Part shown: positions 37,588 through 47,485 of the stretch, piece after piece | How positions within the stretch are numbered: the stretch's first letter is position 1 | Layout: every line of letters starts with the position of its first letter | Source: Pseudomonadota bacterium | Lineage (GTDB): Bacteria; Desulfobacterota; Desulfobulbia; Desulfobulbales; Desulfocapsaceae | Direction: 5' to 3' | DNA: 64,000 bases | Assembly (NCBI GenBank): GCA_023412495.1 | Contig: JAEYNP010000113.1 | Coordinates: 1 to 64,000 of the forward strand | Translations under genes and position numbers: made by a program | Notes under the pieces: model-generated | The model's database searches: none | The model's input: the letters and a program-made list of their open reading frames with translations, nothing else | Told to the model about the DNA's origin: nothing

Positions 37588-38508
37588 TCAATCGACCGGC
37601 TCGATATTCACGCCGAGGGCAGCCGGCTCGTCGCTGGTCCTCTTCCGCCACGAGGATAAAACCAGGACAAGGATGGTCAAGGCGTAGGGCAGCATGAGCA
37701 GTATCGACGAGGGCAGCTGGGTGCCAGAGGCCTGCAGCCTCAGCTGCAGGGCCATGATGCCCCCGAAGAGGTAAGCCCCGAATACCGCCCGTCCCGGCCG
37801 CCAGAAGGCGAAGATGACCAGGGCCACGGCGATCCAGCCGCGGCCGGCGGTCAGATTAGTGGTCCATAGATGGGTGTAGGCGAGCGACAGATAAGCTCCG
37901 CCCAGGCCCATGAAAAAGCCGCCGACCAGGATCCCCAGCCAGCGATAGGTCACCACATTGAGTCCCGCTGCACCGGCCGCGGCCGGGTATTCGCCGGCTG
38001 CCCGCAGGCCGAGGCCGAAGCGGGTCCGGCCGAAGAACAGCCACAGCAGGGGGGCCAGGAAATAACTCACATAGACCAGCGGGTCATGTTGGAAAAATAT
38101 CGGCCCGATCAGCGGGATTGCAGCCAGCACCGGAACAGGCACCGGGTAGAAGCCCGGAGCGGACATGCCGACATAGGAGGTTCCGAGATAATTGGCCAGG
38201 CCAACGCCGAGGATGGTGAGGGCCAGGCCCGACACCACCTGGTTGCCCTGGAATCCCAGGCAGACCCCTCCGTGAATCGAAGTGGCGAGCGATCCGGCCA
38301 GGCCCGCTGCGAGAAAGCCGAGCAACGGGCTGCCGGTAGACATCGCCACGAAAAAGGCGGTGAAGGCCCCGATGATCATCGCCCCTTCCACCCCGAGATT
38401 CAGCACGCCGGATTTCTCGGTGAAGATCTCGCCCAGGGTGGCATACAGAATGGGTGTCCCCGACTGGACCGTGGCGGCAAGCAGGGCAACGACAATGTCA
38501 ACGGTCAT
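37588..38508 (-). CDS. Nucleoside ABC transporter permease (YufQ/BmpD type)
   Basis: 306-residue membrane permease with about eight helices. Family stretches are LYATLGEIFTEKSGVLNLGVEG near the start, and GLNVVTYRWLGILVGGFFMGLGGAYLS-like text (read here in short parts: VVTYRWLGIL, GGAYLSLAYT). These belong to the BPD_transp_2 permeases that pair with BMP-family receptors. It sits between the first permease and gpt in the operon. Confidence 0.9.
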   Translation of the reverse strand: MTVDIVVALLAATVQSGTPILYATLGEIFTEKSGVLNLGVEGAMIIGAFTAFFVAMSTGSPLLGFLAAGLAGSLATSIHGGVCLGFQGNQVVSGLALTILGVGLANYLGTSYVGMSAPGFYPVPVPVLAAIPLIGPIFFQHDPLVYVSYFLAPLLWLFFGRTRFGLGLRAAGEYPAAAGAAGLNVVTYRWLGILVGGFFMGLGGAYLSLAYTHLWTTNLTAGRGWIAVALVIFAFWRPGRAVFGAYLFGGIMALQLRLQASGTQLPSSILLMLPYALTILVLVLSSWRKRTSDEPAALGVNIEPVD

Positions 38509-38582
38509 GGGATGTGCGCCTCGAAATCATGAAACCTTTACCTTCCCGCATGGGGCACTCCCGTTGTCTTCGGGTTCACCAT

Positions 38583-39647
38583 CTATCTCCTAACCGGCAC
38601 CAGCCGATAATGGGTGAACAGGCCGCCAGCCAGAACGGTGAGCAGGATCAGGCCCTCGATGATCCCTCCGAAAGCGGCGGGAACCTGGAGGTCGAGTTGC
38701 AGGCTCTCGACCCCGACCCGCAGGCCGGCCAGCAGGACGGAAGCGATGCCGATGTTCAGAGGGTTGAGCCGCGCAAGCCAGGCAACGACGATGGCGGTAT
38801 AGCCGTAACCGACCATTATGGACGGCTGCAACCGGTTCACTGTGGCCGAGGCCTCGACAAAGCCGGCCCAGCCGGCAAACGCTCCGCTCATGACCATGAC
38901 GAGGACGACCAGCCGGTCGTAGGGCAGCCCGGCATAGCGCGCCGCTCGGACATTGTCGCCGGCGGCCTTGATTTCAAAGCCGGTCCGGGTAAAGCGGAAG
39001 AAAACAAAGACGAGGGTTCCGAGCAGCAGGCAGTGGGCCAGGCCCCAGTTAACCGCGGTACCGCTGATTCTGCCTACGATCGCCTGCTCTGAAAAACCAG
39101 GCGTCATGGGGAAGCCGAAGCTGGTCGGGTCCTTCCACACCCCGTAGACCAGAAAATCGAGGAACAGGATGGCGATATAGTTCATCATCAAGGTGACGAT
39201 GATCTCGTTGGTCCGAAGCCGCTGGCGAAGCAGTGCGGGAATCAGTCCCCACAGGCCGCCGGCCGCCATGGCCATGCCGATCATAGCCGGCAGCAGCAAA
39301 TATTTCGGCCAGCCGGGAAAAGACAGGGCCATCCAGGTCGCTCCGATCGCCCCCAGGGCGAACTGTCCCTCCGCGCCGATATTCCAGATCTTCAGGCGAA
39401 AGGCGACCGCCACCCCGAGAGCGCAGAGGAAGATGGGAATGGCCTTGCCGACACTGTCCTCAATCGCCCACCGGGAGCCGAAGGCCCCCTGGAAGAGGAC
39501 GGCGATACCCTTGATCGGCGAGGTCCCGCCGAGATACAGCAGCAGTCCGCTGACCAGCAGCGACAGCGCCAGGGCCGCGAGTAAAACAAAACAGGAGCCG
39601 CCGATACCGAGGGGCTCCTGTCTCTTGGTGATACGCATCCAAAGCAT
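38583..39647 (-). CDS. Nucleoside ABC transporter permease (YufP type)
   Basis: 354-residue permease of the BPD_transp_2 family with nine to ten hydrophobic segments. Typical motifs are IWNIGAEGQFALGAI, LRTNEIIVTLMMNYIA and SGAFAGWAGFVEA. It forms the heterodimeric channel with the 37588-38508 product. A second in-frame Met (MRITKRQEPL, three codons later) could be the start. It begins 42 bp after the binding-protein gene. Confidence 0.9.
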   Translation of the reverse strand: MLWMRITKRQEPLGIGGSCFVLLAALALSLLVSGLLLYLGGTSPIKGIAVLFQGAFGSRWAIEDSVGKAIPIFLCALGVAVAFRLKIWNIGAEGQFALGAIGATWMALSFPGWPKYLLLPAMIGMAMAAGGLWGLIPALLRQRLRTNEIIVTLMMNYIAILFLDFLVYGVWKDPTSFGFPMTPGFSEQAIVGRISGTAVNWGLAHCLLLGTLVFVFFRFTRTGFEIKAAGDNVRAARYAGLPYDRLVVLVMVMSGAFAGWAGFVEASATVNRLQPSIMVGYGYTAIVVAWLARLNPLNIGIASVLLAGLRVGVESLQLDLQVPAAFGGIIEGLILLTVLAGGLFTHYRLVPVRR

Positions 39648-39688
39648 CAGGATACTCTATCCGTTACCCCGGCGAACCGGGCAGTGAA

Positions 39689-40754
39689 TTATTCGGTGGT
39701 GCCGACAACACCCTCGACAAACCAGGTCATGCCGAGCAGTTCCGGGTCGGTGGCGACCACGCCGTCGGCGATCTTCACCGCGCCCTTCTGGTCCCTGATC
39801 GGCCCGACGAAGATCTTCTGGGTCCCGGCGATGATTTGCGCCTTCTCCGCATTCACTTTGTCCTGAACCTCCTTGGGAACCATCGGCCCGAAGGGGGCAA
39901 GATCCACCACGCCGTCGGCCATGCCGGGCCAGGCGGCCTCCGACTTCCAGGTGCCCTGGCGAACGTCTTCGACCACCTTCTTATAGTAGGGAGCCCAGTT
40001 CCAGACCGGAGCGGTCAGGTGGGCCTTGGGCGCAAAGGCGGACATGTCGGAGTTGTAGCCGATGGAATAGGCTCCCTTCTCCTGGGCTGCCTCCTGGGGT
40101 CCCGGGCTATCCTGATGCTGGGCGATGACGTCGGCGCCGACATCAAGCAGTGATTTGGCGGCTTCCTTTTCGGTTGCCGGGTCGTACCAGGTCTTGGTCC
40201 AGACCACCCGCACACTGGCCTTCGGGTTCATCGACCGGACACCGAGTGTAAACGCATTGATGCCCCGAATGACTTCGGGAATCGGAAAGGCTGCCACATA
40301 GCCGATGTTATTAGTCTTGGTCATGGCCCCCGCCACCATCCCGGAGAGGTATCGGGCCTGGTACATCCTGCCGAAATAGTTGCCCATATTCTCGGCGGTC
40401 TTGAAGCCCGAGCAGTGCATGAACACCGTCTTCGGGAACTGCTTCGCCACCTTCAGCATCGGGTCCATATACCCGAAACTGGTGGCGAAAATGATATCGA
40501 AGTCTTTCCTGGCCATGTTCTGAATGACCCTCTCGGAGTCCGGCCCTTCCGGCACCGCCTCAACATAGGAGGTGGTCACCCCGGGCAGGTCCTCGATGGC
40601 CTTGCGGCCGACATCATGGGCATAGGAATATCCCGCATCACCGACGGGGGATACATAGACAAAACCGACCTTCATCTCCTTGTCCGCACCGTAGGCGGAA
40701 TTTACCGCGCAGAACATCAGTACGGCCAGCAGCGCCTTGAAAAGCCGCATCATT
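39689..40754 (-). CDS. BMP-family periplasmic nucleoside-binding protein
   Basis: About 355 residues: signal peptide MMRLFKALLAVLMFCAVNSAYGA followed by DKEMKVGFVYVSPVGDAGYS (given in two parts), the usual BMP start. There is no lipobox Cys, so it is a soluble periplasmic protein and not a lipoprotein. FATSFGYMD and GYNSDMSAFAPKAHLT are family motifs; HQDSPGP lies in the ligand cleft of related purine-nucleoside binders. Start: two adjacent ATG codons at 40754 and 40751 with acggaggtta before them. It is the first gene of the nucleoside import operon, and purine salvage by the embedded gpt supports a purine ligand. Confidence 0.9.
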
Positions 40755-40795
40755 AACCTCCGTAAGTTCAAAAGATTGTTTAAAAGACAGTTTTT

Positions 40796-40873
40796 GTGGA
40801 CTGCGTGGACAGAGTGGACTGGGTGGACGCCCAACGAGATGTCCGCTCAGTCCACAACGTCCACCGAGTCCAC
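40796..40873. repeat. Inverted array of 9-bp GTGGAC units
   Basis: Four GTGGACnnn units (40796-40828) face four GTCCnC/GTCCAC units (40841-40873) across a 12-base loop. The period is nine in both arms. It lies between the glnQ stop and the BMP binding-protein start on the minus strand. There is no T-run, so it is not a standard terminator. Confidence 0.8.
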
Positions 40874-40903
40874 CCTGTTTCCCCGCTCTCCAGGAGGCCC
40901 CTA

Positions 40904-41630
<727 letters not shown>

Positions 41631-41638
<8 letters not shown>

Positions 41639-42587
41639 TGACCGCGAGCCTCCGTTCCATATAAAAAACAAGTTGCGACAAGAGCGAGGTCACCAGGAGG
41701 TACATCGCCGCGACGACCAGCCAGACCTCGAAAGTGGCGAAGGTGGAGGTGATGATTTCCCGTCCGGATTTGGTGAGATCGGTGATGGCGATGACCGAGA
41801 CCAGCGAGGAATCCTTGATCAGGCTGATGAAGGTGCCGGCCAGGGGCGGCAGGATGCGCTTGAAGGCCTGGGGCAGGATGATGTCCCACATCGTCTGGAA
41901 CTTGGTCATGCCTAGCGACCGGGCGGCCTCCGTTTGGCCTTTGGAGATCGACTGGATCCCGGCCCTGACGATTTCCGCCACATAGGCACCGACGAAGAGC
42001 GAGAGCGCCCCCACCCCACAGACGTTGCGGCTGAGATTGAAGACTGTGCCGAGGAAAAAGTAGGCGATAAAGATCTGGACGAGCAGAGGAGTACCGCGAA
42101 TGAACTCGACATAGGTAATCGCAAGCCCCCGCAAGGTAATGTTGTTCGAGATTCGGGCAAGTCCGGCGACGAGGCCGAAAATGAGGCCAAAAACACTGGA
42201 CACGGCGGATATCCAGAGGGTGGTCCACAAGCCGTACATCAGGGGCCCGAGACGCCAGTTCTTCGCAAAGCCAACGGTGTCACCGGCATAGATTTCCTCG
42301 CCCTCGGCAACTTTAAGACTTTCCGCGGTCACGGTCAGCTCGGCCTTCTGGGAGCCTGAAACGACCGAGACCACGGCGTCCGAATTCTTCTCGGCAATGG
42401 AAACGACTTTGCCGTTGAAGGGGGCTTTCTGAGCTTCTTCCGCGGCGTAGACAAAGTACTGCGGTACCCTGTTCCAGCGCCAATGGTAATCGATCTTCGA
42501 TACCGCGCCCCAGGTGCTGGCGGCCACCCCGATGAGGATGGCCGCCAGTAAGAGCTTCCAGGGCCACGTATTCTGTGTGGCTTTCAA
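41631..42587 (-). CDS. glnP: Polar amino acid ABC permease with an extra periplasmic segment
   Basis: 318 residues, about 90 more than a typical GlnP/HisM permease. After the first helix (about 10-30) comes a region without hydrophobic helices (about 32-115), rich in Val, Ser and Glu with short beta-like strands ([20 protein letters not shown]). The five-helix permease core follows, with [14 protein letters not shown] and [24 protein letters not shown], the EAA loop. The extra segment should lie in the periplasm. It starts 12 bp after glnH and overlaps glnQ. Confidence 0.9.
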
Positions 42588-42599
42588 GATAGCTGTCCT

Positions 42600-43400
42600 T
42601 TACTGAATTTCTTTCAACCAGGCATCATCCTGGAACCATTTCTTGTAGACCTTGTCGTACTCCCCGTCGTACTTGAGCTGGGCCATGAAATTATTGAGCC
42701 AGTTGAGGAAATCCGGGTCTCCCTTCCGGATCGCCCATGCCAGCGGCTCCTTGGTGAAGGGCTCGCTCAGGTGGACGATCTTGCCCTGGCCTTTCTGATT
42801 GACAGCGATAGCGTTGAAGGGCAGGTCGTAGATGAAGGCATCGATCTTACCGTTGACCAGTTCCATAACGCCTTCCTGCTCGGTCTCGTAGGAGATGTAC
42901 TTGGCGTTGGGGATCATCCTCTTGGTGGCCTGCTCGCCGGTGGTTCCAAGCTTGGAGGCAATGGTATATTTCGGATCGTTCAGATCGGCATAGGATTTCA
43001 CGGCGCCGGCCAGCTCCTTCTTGAGCAGGACGGACTGACCGATGAGGATATAAGGGTCGGCGAAGTTGACGCTCAGGTTTCTTTCCTGGGTCAGGGTCAT
43101 GCCCGACATGATGATGTCGAACTTATCCGTGAGCAGGGCGGGGATAATGCCGTCCCAGGCGGTGGAGACCAGTTCCAGTTCCACTTTCATCGCTGCGGCC
43201 ATTCTTTTGGCCATATCCACGTCGAAACCGATGATCTCCCCTTTCTGATTGGTCAGCTCGAAGGGCATGTAGCCAGGCTCCATGCCGACTCTCAGTTTCC
43301 CGCGCTTCTGGATCTCGGCCAGGGTGTCAGCGGAGAACGCAGCACCGGCGCAAAAGAACACAGCGAGTGCAACAGCAAGTAACAACGACAACTTTTTCAT
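42600..43400 (-). CDS. glnH: Amino acid-binding periplasmic protein
   Basis: 266-residue family 3 solute-binding protein. The signal peptide ends near AGAAFSA; the mature protein has GKLRVGMEPGYMPFE, IIGFDVDMAKRMA and WDGIIPALLTDKFDIIMSGM. These are the hallmarks of polar amino acid binders, with Arg and Asp side-chain ligands expected in TQERN and YDLP. I chose Met 43400 (MKKLSLL), giving seven bases from aaggag; ATG 43406 would be too close. First gene of the operon. Which amino acid it binds is not settled by sequence. Confidence 0.92.
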   Translation of the reverse strand: MKKLSLLLAVALAVFFCAGAAFSADTLAEIQKRGKLRVGMEPGYMPFELTNQKGEIIGFDVDMAKRMAAAMKVELELVSTAWDGIIPALLTDKFDIIMSGMTLTQERNLSVNFADPYILIGQSVLLKKELAGAVKSYADLNDPKYTIASKLGTTGEQATKRMIPNAKYISYETEQEGVMELVNGKIDAFIYDLPFNAIAVNQKGQGKIVHLSEPFTKEPLAWAIRKGDPDFLNWLNNFMAQLKYDGEYDKVYKKWFQDDAWLKEIQ

Positions 43401-43891
43401 CCTCATCTCCTTGTTCACGTTATTTTTAAGATTCGATCCCCCGAAACCTGGGATCGTACCCCCAAAACTCCTCCAACTCACAGACAATAGGCTTTCAACA
43501 GGGGAACGGATGCTGCAACTCCTCAAAAACATGATGTATTATCTGCTATTTCAGGTTGGGAGTAGCCCTCTTGCGCCAGTCCCCCCTTTGCGTAACAAAC
43601 TCCTTTTGAAAACTCAAGGAGAATTGTATACCGGATCATTCCTCGATCCGCAAGGCTGTCGGTCGGACTGTCAGCTTATGTCGCGTTTCATAAAACGAAA
43701 TTCTTTTTACCATAGCAAAAATCATTAAGCAATCGCTGTACGACCTCCACTTCTTTGTTGAAATTCTCCGGGGAGTAATAGAAACTGTCGTCGCTTTCAA
43801 TAAGTGATCTTACCCTAAGCTTGCTTTCGGGTGGAAGGATTCGAACAAATTCTTCTTCCTCAAGAGACTCCTAAGAATCAGGGCTTTTATA
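43401..43891. other. 490-bp divergent intergenic region
   Basis: Lies between glnH and the PfkB kinase. No gene with a ribosome site or family match is visible. It presumably carries both promoters, which I cannot place. Confidence 0.4.
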
Positions 43892-44815
43892 ATGAAAAAA
43901 ATCATCGTTTCCGGCTCCCTTGCCTACGACCGAATCATGAATTTCTCCGACAGGTTTTCGGACCATATCCTGCCGGACAAAATTCACAGCCTCAATGTCT
44001 GTTTCCAGGTGAACGGCGTAACAGAAAATTACGGCGGCACCGCCGGCAATATCGGCTACGCCCTTAAGCTCATGGGCGAGAACCCGATTATCTCGGCAAC
44101 GATCGGCAGTGACCACCACAAGTACTTCGAATGGCTTGACCAAAACGGCATAGCGAGGGACGGCATCAAGGTGATCAAGGAAGAGTTGACGGCCGGCGCC
44201 TATATCACCACGGATATGGCCAACAATCAGATCACAGGTTTCAATCCGGGGGCGATGAAATATTCCTCCGATCTCGACATTGAGGGGCTCAACCCGGCGA
44301 AAACCCTGCTGCTCGTCTCGCCAGGCAATCTCGACGACATGGTGAATTATCCCCGACGCTGCAAGAAAACGGGCATCGACTACGTCTTCGATCCGGGCCA
44401 GTCCCTGCCCATGTTGCAGCCCAAGGATCTGGTGGAGGTCATCACCGGCTGCAAGCTGCTCATCGTCAACGACTACGAGTTCAATCTCATTCAGGAAAAA
44501 ACCGGCCTGACCAACGGCCAGCTCTTTGAGATGGCGGAGACGACCATCGTTACCATGGGGGAGGCCGGCTCGAATGTCCATCGCCGGGGAATTTCCATGT
44601 CCATTCCTTCATTCAAGGCTGCACGGGTTATCGATCCCACGGGGGCAGGCGACGCTTACCGGGGAGGCCTGCTGAGCGGGCTGGTACAGGGAGAGGATCT
44701 GGAGACGGCTGCCATCCGGGGCAGCGTGTGCGCCTCGTTTGCCGTCGAGTGCAACGGCACCCAGGTCTATTCCTTTACCCGGGAGGAATTCAAGCGGCGG
44801 CTGGAAAGCAGGTAG
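43892..44815 (+). CDS. PfkB-family carbohydrate/nucleoside kinase
   Basis: 307-residue ribokinase-fold enzyme. NYGGTAGNIGYALKLMG is the N-terminal PfkB signature, and DPTGAGDAYRGGLLSG is the C-terminal one with the catalytic Asp and anion hole. The early segment KIHSLNVCFQ and the general pattern resemble bacterial adenosine-kinase-like members, but sugar kinases cannot be excluded. The Shine-Dalgarno is weak. A purine link would fit the neighbouring nucleoside importer, though several genes lie between. Confidence 0.85.
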   Translation: MKKIIVSGSLAYDRIMNFSDRFSDHILPDKIHSLNVCFQVNGVTENYGGTAGNIGYALKLMGENPIISATIGSDHHKYFEWLDQNGIARDGIKVIKEELTAGAYITTDMANNQITGFNPGAMKYSSDLDIEGLNPAKTLLLVSPGNLDDMVNYPRRCKKTGIDYVFDPGQSLPMLQPKDLVEVITGCKLLIVNDYEFNLIQEKTGLTNGQLFEMAETTIVTMGEAGSNVHRRGISMSIPSFKAARVIDPTGAGDAYRGGLLSGLVQGEDLETAAIRGSVCASFAVECNGTQVYSFTREEFKRRLESR

Positions 44816-44852
44816 GTTTCGAGCGGTTGCGATAAGCGGGAGAACTGGTTCT

Positions 44853-45584
44853 TCAATCTTCCGCCATCTTTTCGCCGCTGCCGGACTCTCCGGCGGAACC
44901 GGCTGCGGCGGCTCTTGCCAGGGCCCGGCGAAGCGGACAAGGATCGGCAATTTGCTCTCCCCTTCTGTAGGGCTGCAGCATCGCCAGCGAGCGGGTGGCC
45001 AGTTCCCGGCGCACCTCCCGGCGCCTGCCTTTGATCCTTGCGATCCGCATCTGGTCGTAATCGGTCGCCTGGTGCCGCAGCCAGGCGATCAGTGCCGCCC
45101 GCGCCCGGTCCGCGAGGGGGATCCGATCGGTCCTGGCCACTGTGCCGCTGCCGACCGGCGTAGCCTGCACCGCCACTTCCCCGGCCAATTGCGCCGCAAG
45201 ATCCGCATGGCGCGGATGAAAATCGAGAAAAGCGACCACCGCTGCGGAGAACTCCTGGACATATTCCAGATGTTTCTGCTCTCTTCTCGCCAGTTCCCGT
45301 TCGCGCTTCCGATCGTAGTCCGGCGCGGTGCGCTTGGCTGCCAGTTCTTCCTGCGCTTCCCGGATATTGTCGCTGTCGGCCCAGATGCCCCGGGACATCA
45401 ACCGCCTGCCCACCTTCACCTGCACGAGCCAGGTCGGCCCCTTCGCCTTGACCAGTTTGGTCAACGGACCGTCGCCCGGAGGCAGCAGGGCCCAGCCGGA
45501 TGGCAGCGAAAGCTCTTCGCCCGTCTCTGTCATGACGGTCCCGGGTCTTCGGCTGGGCTTCACCGTGCGATGTTCATGAATCAT
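44853..45584 (-). CDS. DUF2293 domain protein
   Basis: 243 residues, soluble and very basic. The N-terminal part has LPSGWALLPPGDGPLTKLVK and WLVQVKVGRRLMSRGIWA, a pattern shared by DUF2293 proteins. The C-terminal part has ALIAWLRHQATDYD then RIKGRRREVRREL, also family-typical, ending in an Ala/Gly-rich tail. The function of this family is unknown. It is convergent with the PfkB gene, with a palindrome agaactggttct in the 37-bp gap. Confidence 0.75.
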   Translation of the reverse strand: MIHEHRTVKPSRRPGTVMTETGEELSLPSGWALLPPGDGPLTKLVKAKGPTWLVQVKVGRRLMSRGIWADSDNIREAQEELAAKRTAPDYDRKRERELARREQKHLEYVQEFSAAVVAFLDFHPRHADLAAQLAGEVAVQATPVGSGTVARTDRIPLADRARAALIAWLRHQATDYDQMRIARIKGRRREVRRELATRSLAMLQPYRRGEQIADPCPLRRALARAAAAGSAGESGSGEKMAED

Positions 45585-45729
45585 ATTTTCTGTAACTATC
45601 AGTTTTCAGTATCGAGCGTTGAGATATCAGCTGTCAGCGCGAATACGGTGGCTCCTGCGATAATTTCGGGATCTAATGCCGATGATGCTTTAAAGTCCCT
45701 ATTTCTGCTGAAAGCTGAACGCTTACCCG

Positions 45730-46356
45730 CTATCTCCTGGCCAGGGCAAGTTTCAACGCCAGGCCGACGAAGACCAGCCCGGCAAGACGGTTGAGGATGA
45801 TCTGGGCCCGAGCCGATTTACGGAACCGCGCCCCGATGCCACCGGCGAGGATGCTGATCCCGCCGAAGATAAGGATGGTGGACAGGATAAAGAGCAGGCC
45901 GAGCAGAAGGATCTGCGGCAGGAGCGGCCCTCGCCCCGGGTCGGTAAACTGGGGCAGAAAGGCCAGAAAGAAAAGCGATACTTTGGGATTGGTGATGTTC
46001 ATAATTATCCCCCGGCGATACAGCCGGGGAAAGTTCAGCTGCGTTGCAGCGGGCCCGCCCACGCTGTCGGTGCCCGTTCGGAAAGACTGCCAGGCCAAAT
46101 AGATCAGGTAGGCCGCGCCGATGAACTTCAACAGGGAAAAGGCCAGGGCGGAAGCCTGGAATACCGCCGCCACCCCCAGGGCAACCGCCGCCGTATGCAC
46201 CATAAGACCGGTGCAGAGACCGCCGGTCACGGCGATCCCCGCCATTCTGCCGCGCTGGGCGGCCTGGGTCAGGACAAAGAGATTGTCCGGACCGGGGCTC
46301 AACGCGAGCAGGGTCGATGCCATGAAAAAGACGAGCAGTGTGTCAAGCGGCGGCAC
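45730..46356 (-). CDS. LysE/RhtB-family amino acid exporter
   Basis: 208 residues with six helices. The N-terminal signature LALSPGPDNLFVLTQA is classic for RhtB/LysE. KFIGAAYLIYLAW and NITNPKVSLFFLAFLPQF follow in the expected places. It probably exports a small amino acid or homoserine lactone. It is on the same strand as the chemosensory cluster, 43 bp after the lone receiver gene, but has no obvious functional tie to it. Confidence 0.9.
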   Translation of the reverse strand: MPPLDTLLVFFMASTLLALSPGPDNLFVLTQAAQRGRMAGIAVTGGLCTGLMVHTAAVALGVAAVFQASALAFSLLKFIGAAYLIYLAWQSFRTGTDSVGGPAATQLNFPRLYRRGIIMNITNPKVSLFFLAFLPQFTDPGRGPLLPQILLLGLLFILSTILIFGGISILAGGIGARFRKSARAQIILNRLAGLVFVGLALKLALARR

Positions 46357-46399
46357 AGGTCACTCCTTGCGGTGCAGGTACTTTTCCAGCTCAGCCGGG

Positions 46400-46765
46400 T
46401 CAGATATTTTTCTGGATTGCAGCGAGCAGGTCTGCTTCGCTGTAGGGCTTGGTGATATAATCATCCGCCCCCTGCTTGATACCCCAGAACTTGTCGCTCG
46501 CCTGATCCTTGCTGCTGACGATGATCACCCGGATGTCCTTGGTTTCGGGAGTGGTTTTCAACTGCCGACATATCTGGAACCCGTTCTTGTTGGGCAGGAT
46601 CACGTCGAGCAGGACGAGATCCGGTTTTTTCTCGATCGCAGTCGGCAGAGCCTGATCGCCTTCGGCTACGGTTATGACCCGATAGCCGTTATCGGCGCAG
46701 ACGGTTTCGGCGATTTTTCTGTCGGTGGGGCTGTCCTCGACTATCATTATCAACTTGCTGGGCAT
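46400..46765 (-). CDS. Single-domain response regulator
   Basis: 121-residue receiver: VEDSPTD acidic pocket, phospho-acceptor Asp in LLDVILP (about 54), VSSKD with the conserved Ser, and TKPYS with the Lys. There is no output domain, so it acts through protein contact like CheY or PilG/PilH. It is the last chemosensory gene in the minus-strand cluster and a likely CheA target. Confidence 0.92.
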   Translation of the reverse strand: MPSKLIMIVEDSPTDRKIAETVCADNGYRVITVAEGDQALPTAIEKKPDLVLLDVILPNKNGFQICRQLKTTPETKDIRVIIVSSKDQASDKFWGIKQGADDYITKPYSEADLLAAIQKNI

Positions 46766-46987
46766 ATTATTTTTTCCTTTTCTTTATTTTTCAATACTAC
46801 CACGCCGCGCCGCTACCGGCCAGCTTGCTTGTTCCTGACAACATCTTGTGTTTTCCAGAAGCCTGTCAGATTACAGCATTTTTTCTCAGATCAAGGCATT
46901 TTCGGAAATTAACGCAGCCATATGACATTATTGCGAGCATTTAAATATAAAAACGGAGAAATGGGAAAAAGAGCATCTTGCCGACTC

Positions 46988-47464
46988 TTAGAGGCCATAG
47001 TCGCCGCGTACTTTCAGCGACCTGCTTATGCCGGCAATGTCCGGCACGATCGCCAGCCCACGCTCCGAAAGCGAATAAACGCCGAGAACATCCATATTGT
47101 TTTTCGGCAGGGTCAGCGTTCCGAAGGAGGCGAAAAGCCCCTGCTCCACTTTCTGCAGCTTCACCCCTACAGGCGTCTCGATCATCAGCCGGACCAGGTC
47201 CTGATTGGCGTTGGCGGTGCGCAGGACGAGATATTTCGGGGATTTCGCCGATTCTTTGCCGGCAAGCCCGAAATGCTTTTCCAAACTTACAACCGGCAGC
47301 AGCTGTTCTCGATACTGCGCCGTGTCGACAAAGGGCGGCGAGTGGAAAACCTCGATATTCTTGAGAACGAATTCCAGCTGGTTCCGGCTGACGGCCCAGT
47401 ACAATTCGTACCCGTTCACCTGATCACAATTCGCCCGGATGGTCGCGACTTCAAGCTTTTCCAT
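46988..47464 (-). CDS. CheW-like coupling protein
   Basis: 158-residue divergent CheW-like domain. YELYWAVSRNQLEFVLKNIE resembles the first CheW strands, and REQLLPVVSLEKHFGL is the CheW-like P-x-x-x-L-x motif. No other domain is present. It lies 22 bp downstream of the CheA hybrid gene. As in PilI/ChpC pairs of the type IV pilus chemosensory system, it could be a second coupling protein; the other is at 51000. Confidence 0.75.
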   Translation of the reverse strand: MEKLEVATIRANCDQVNGYELYWAVSRNQLEFVLKNIEVFHSPPFVDTAQYREQLLPVVSLEKHFGLAGKESAKSPKYLVLRTANANQDLVRLMIETPVGVKLQKVEQGLFASFGTLTLPKNNMDVLGVYSLSERGLAIVPDIAGISRSLKVRGDYGL

Positions 47465-47485
47465 GTATGCCTCACGCTTGCTTCA

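Noticed and set aside
40755..40795. Possible purine riboswitch ahead of the nucleoside-binding protein gene
   Set aside because: No conserved three-way junction sequence; the leader is too short and instead borders the GTGGAC array.
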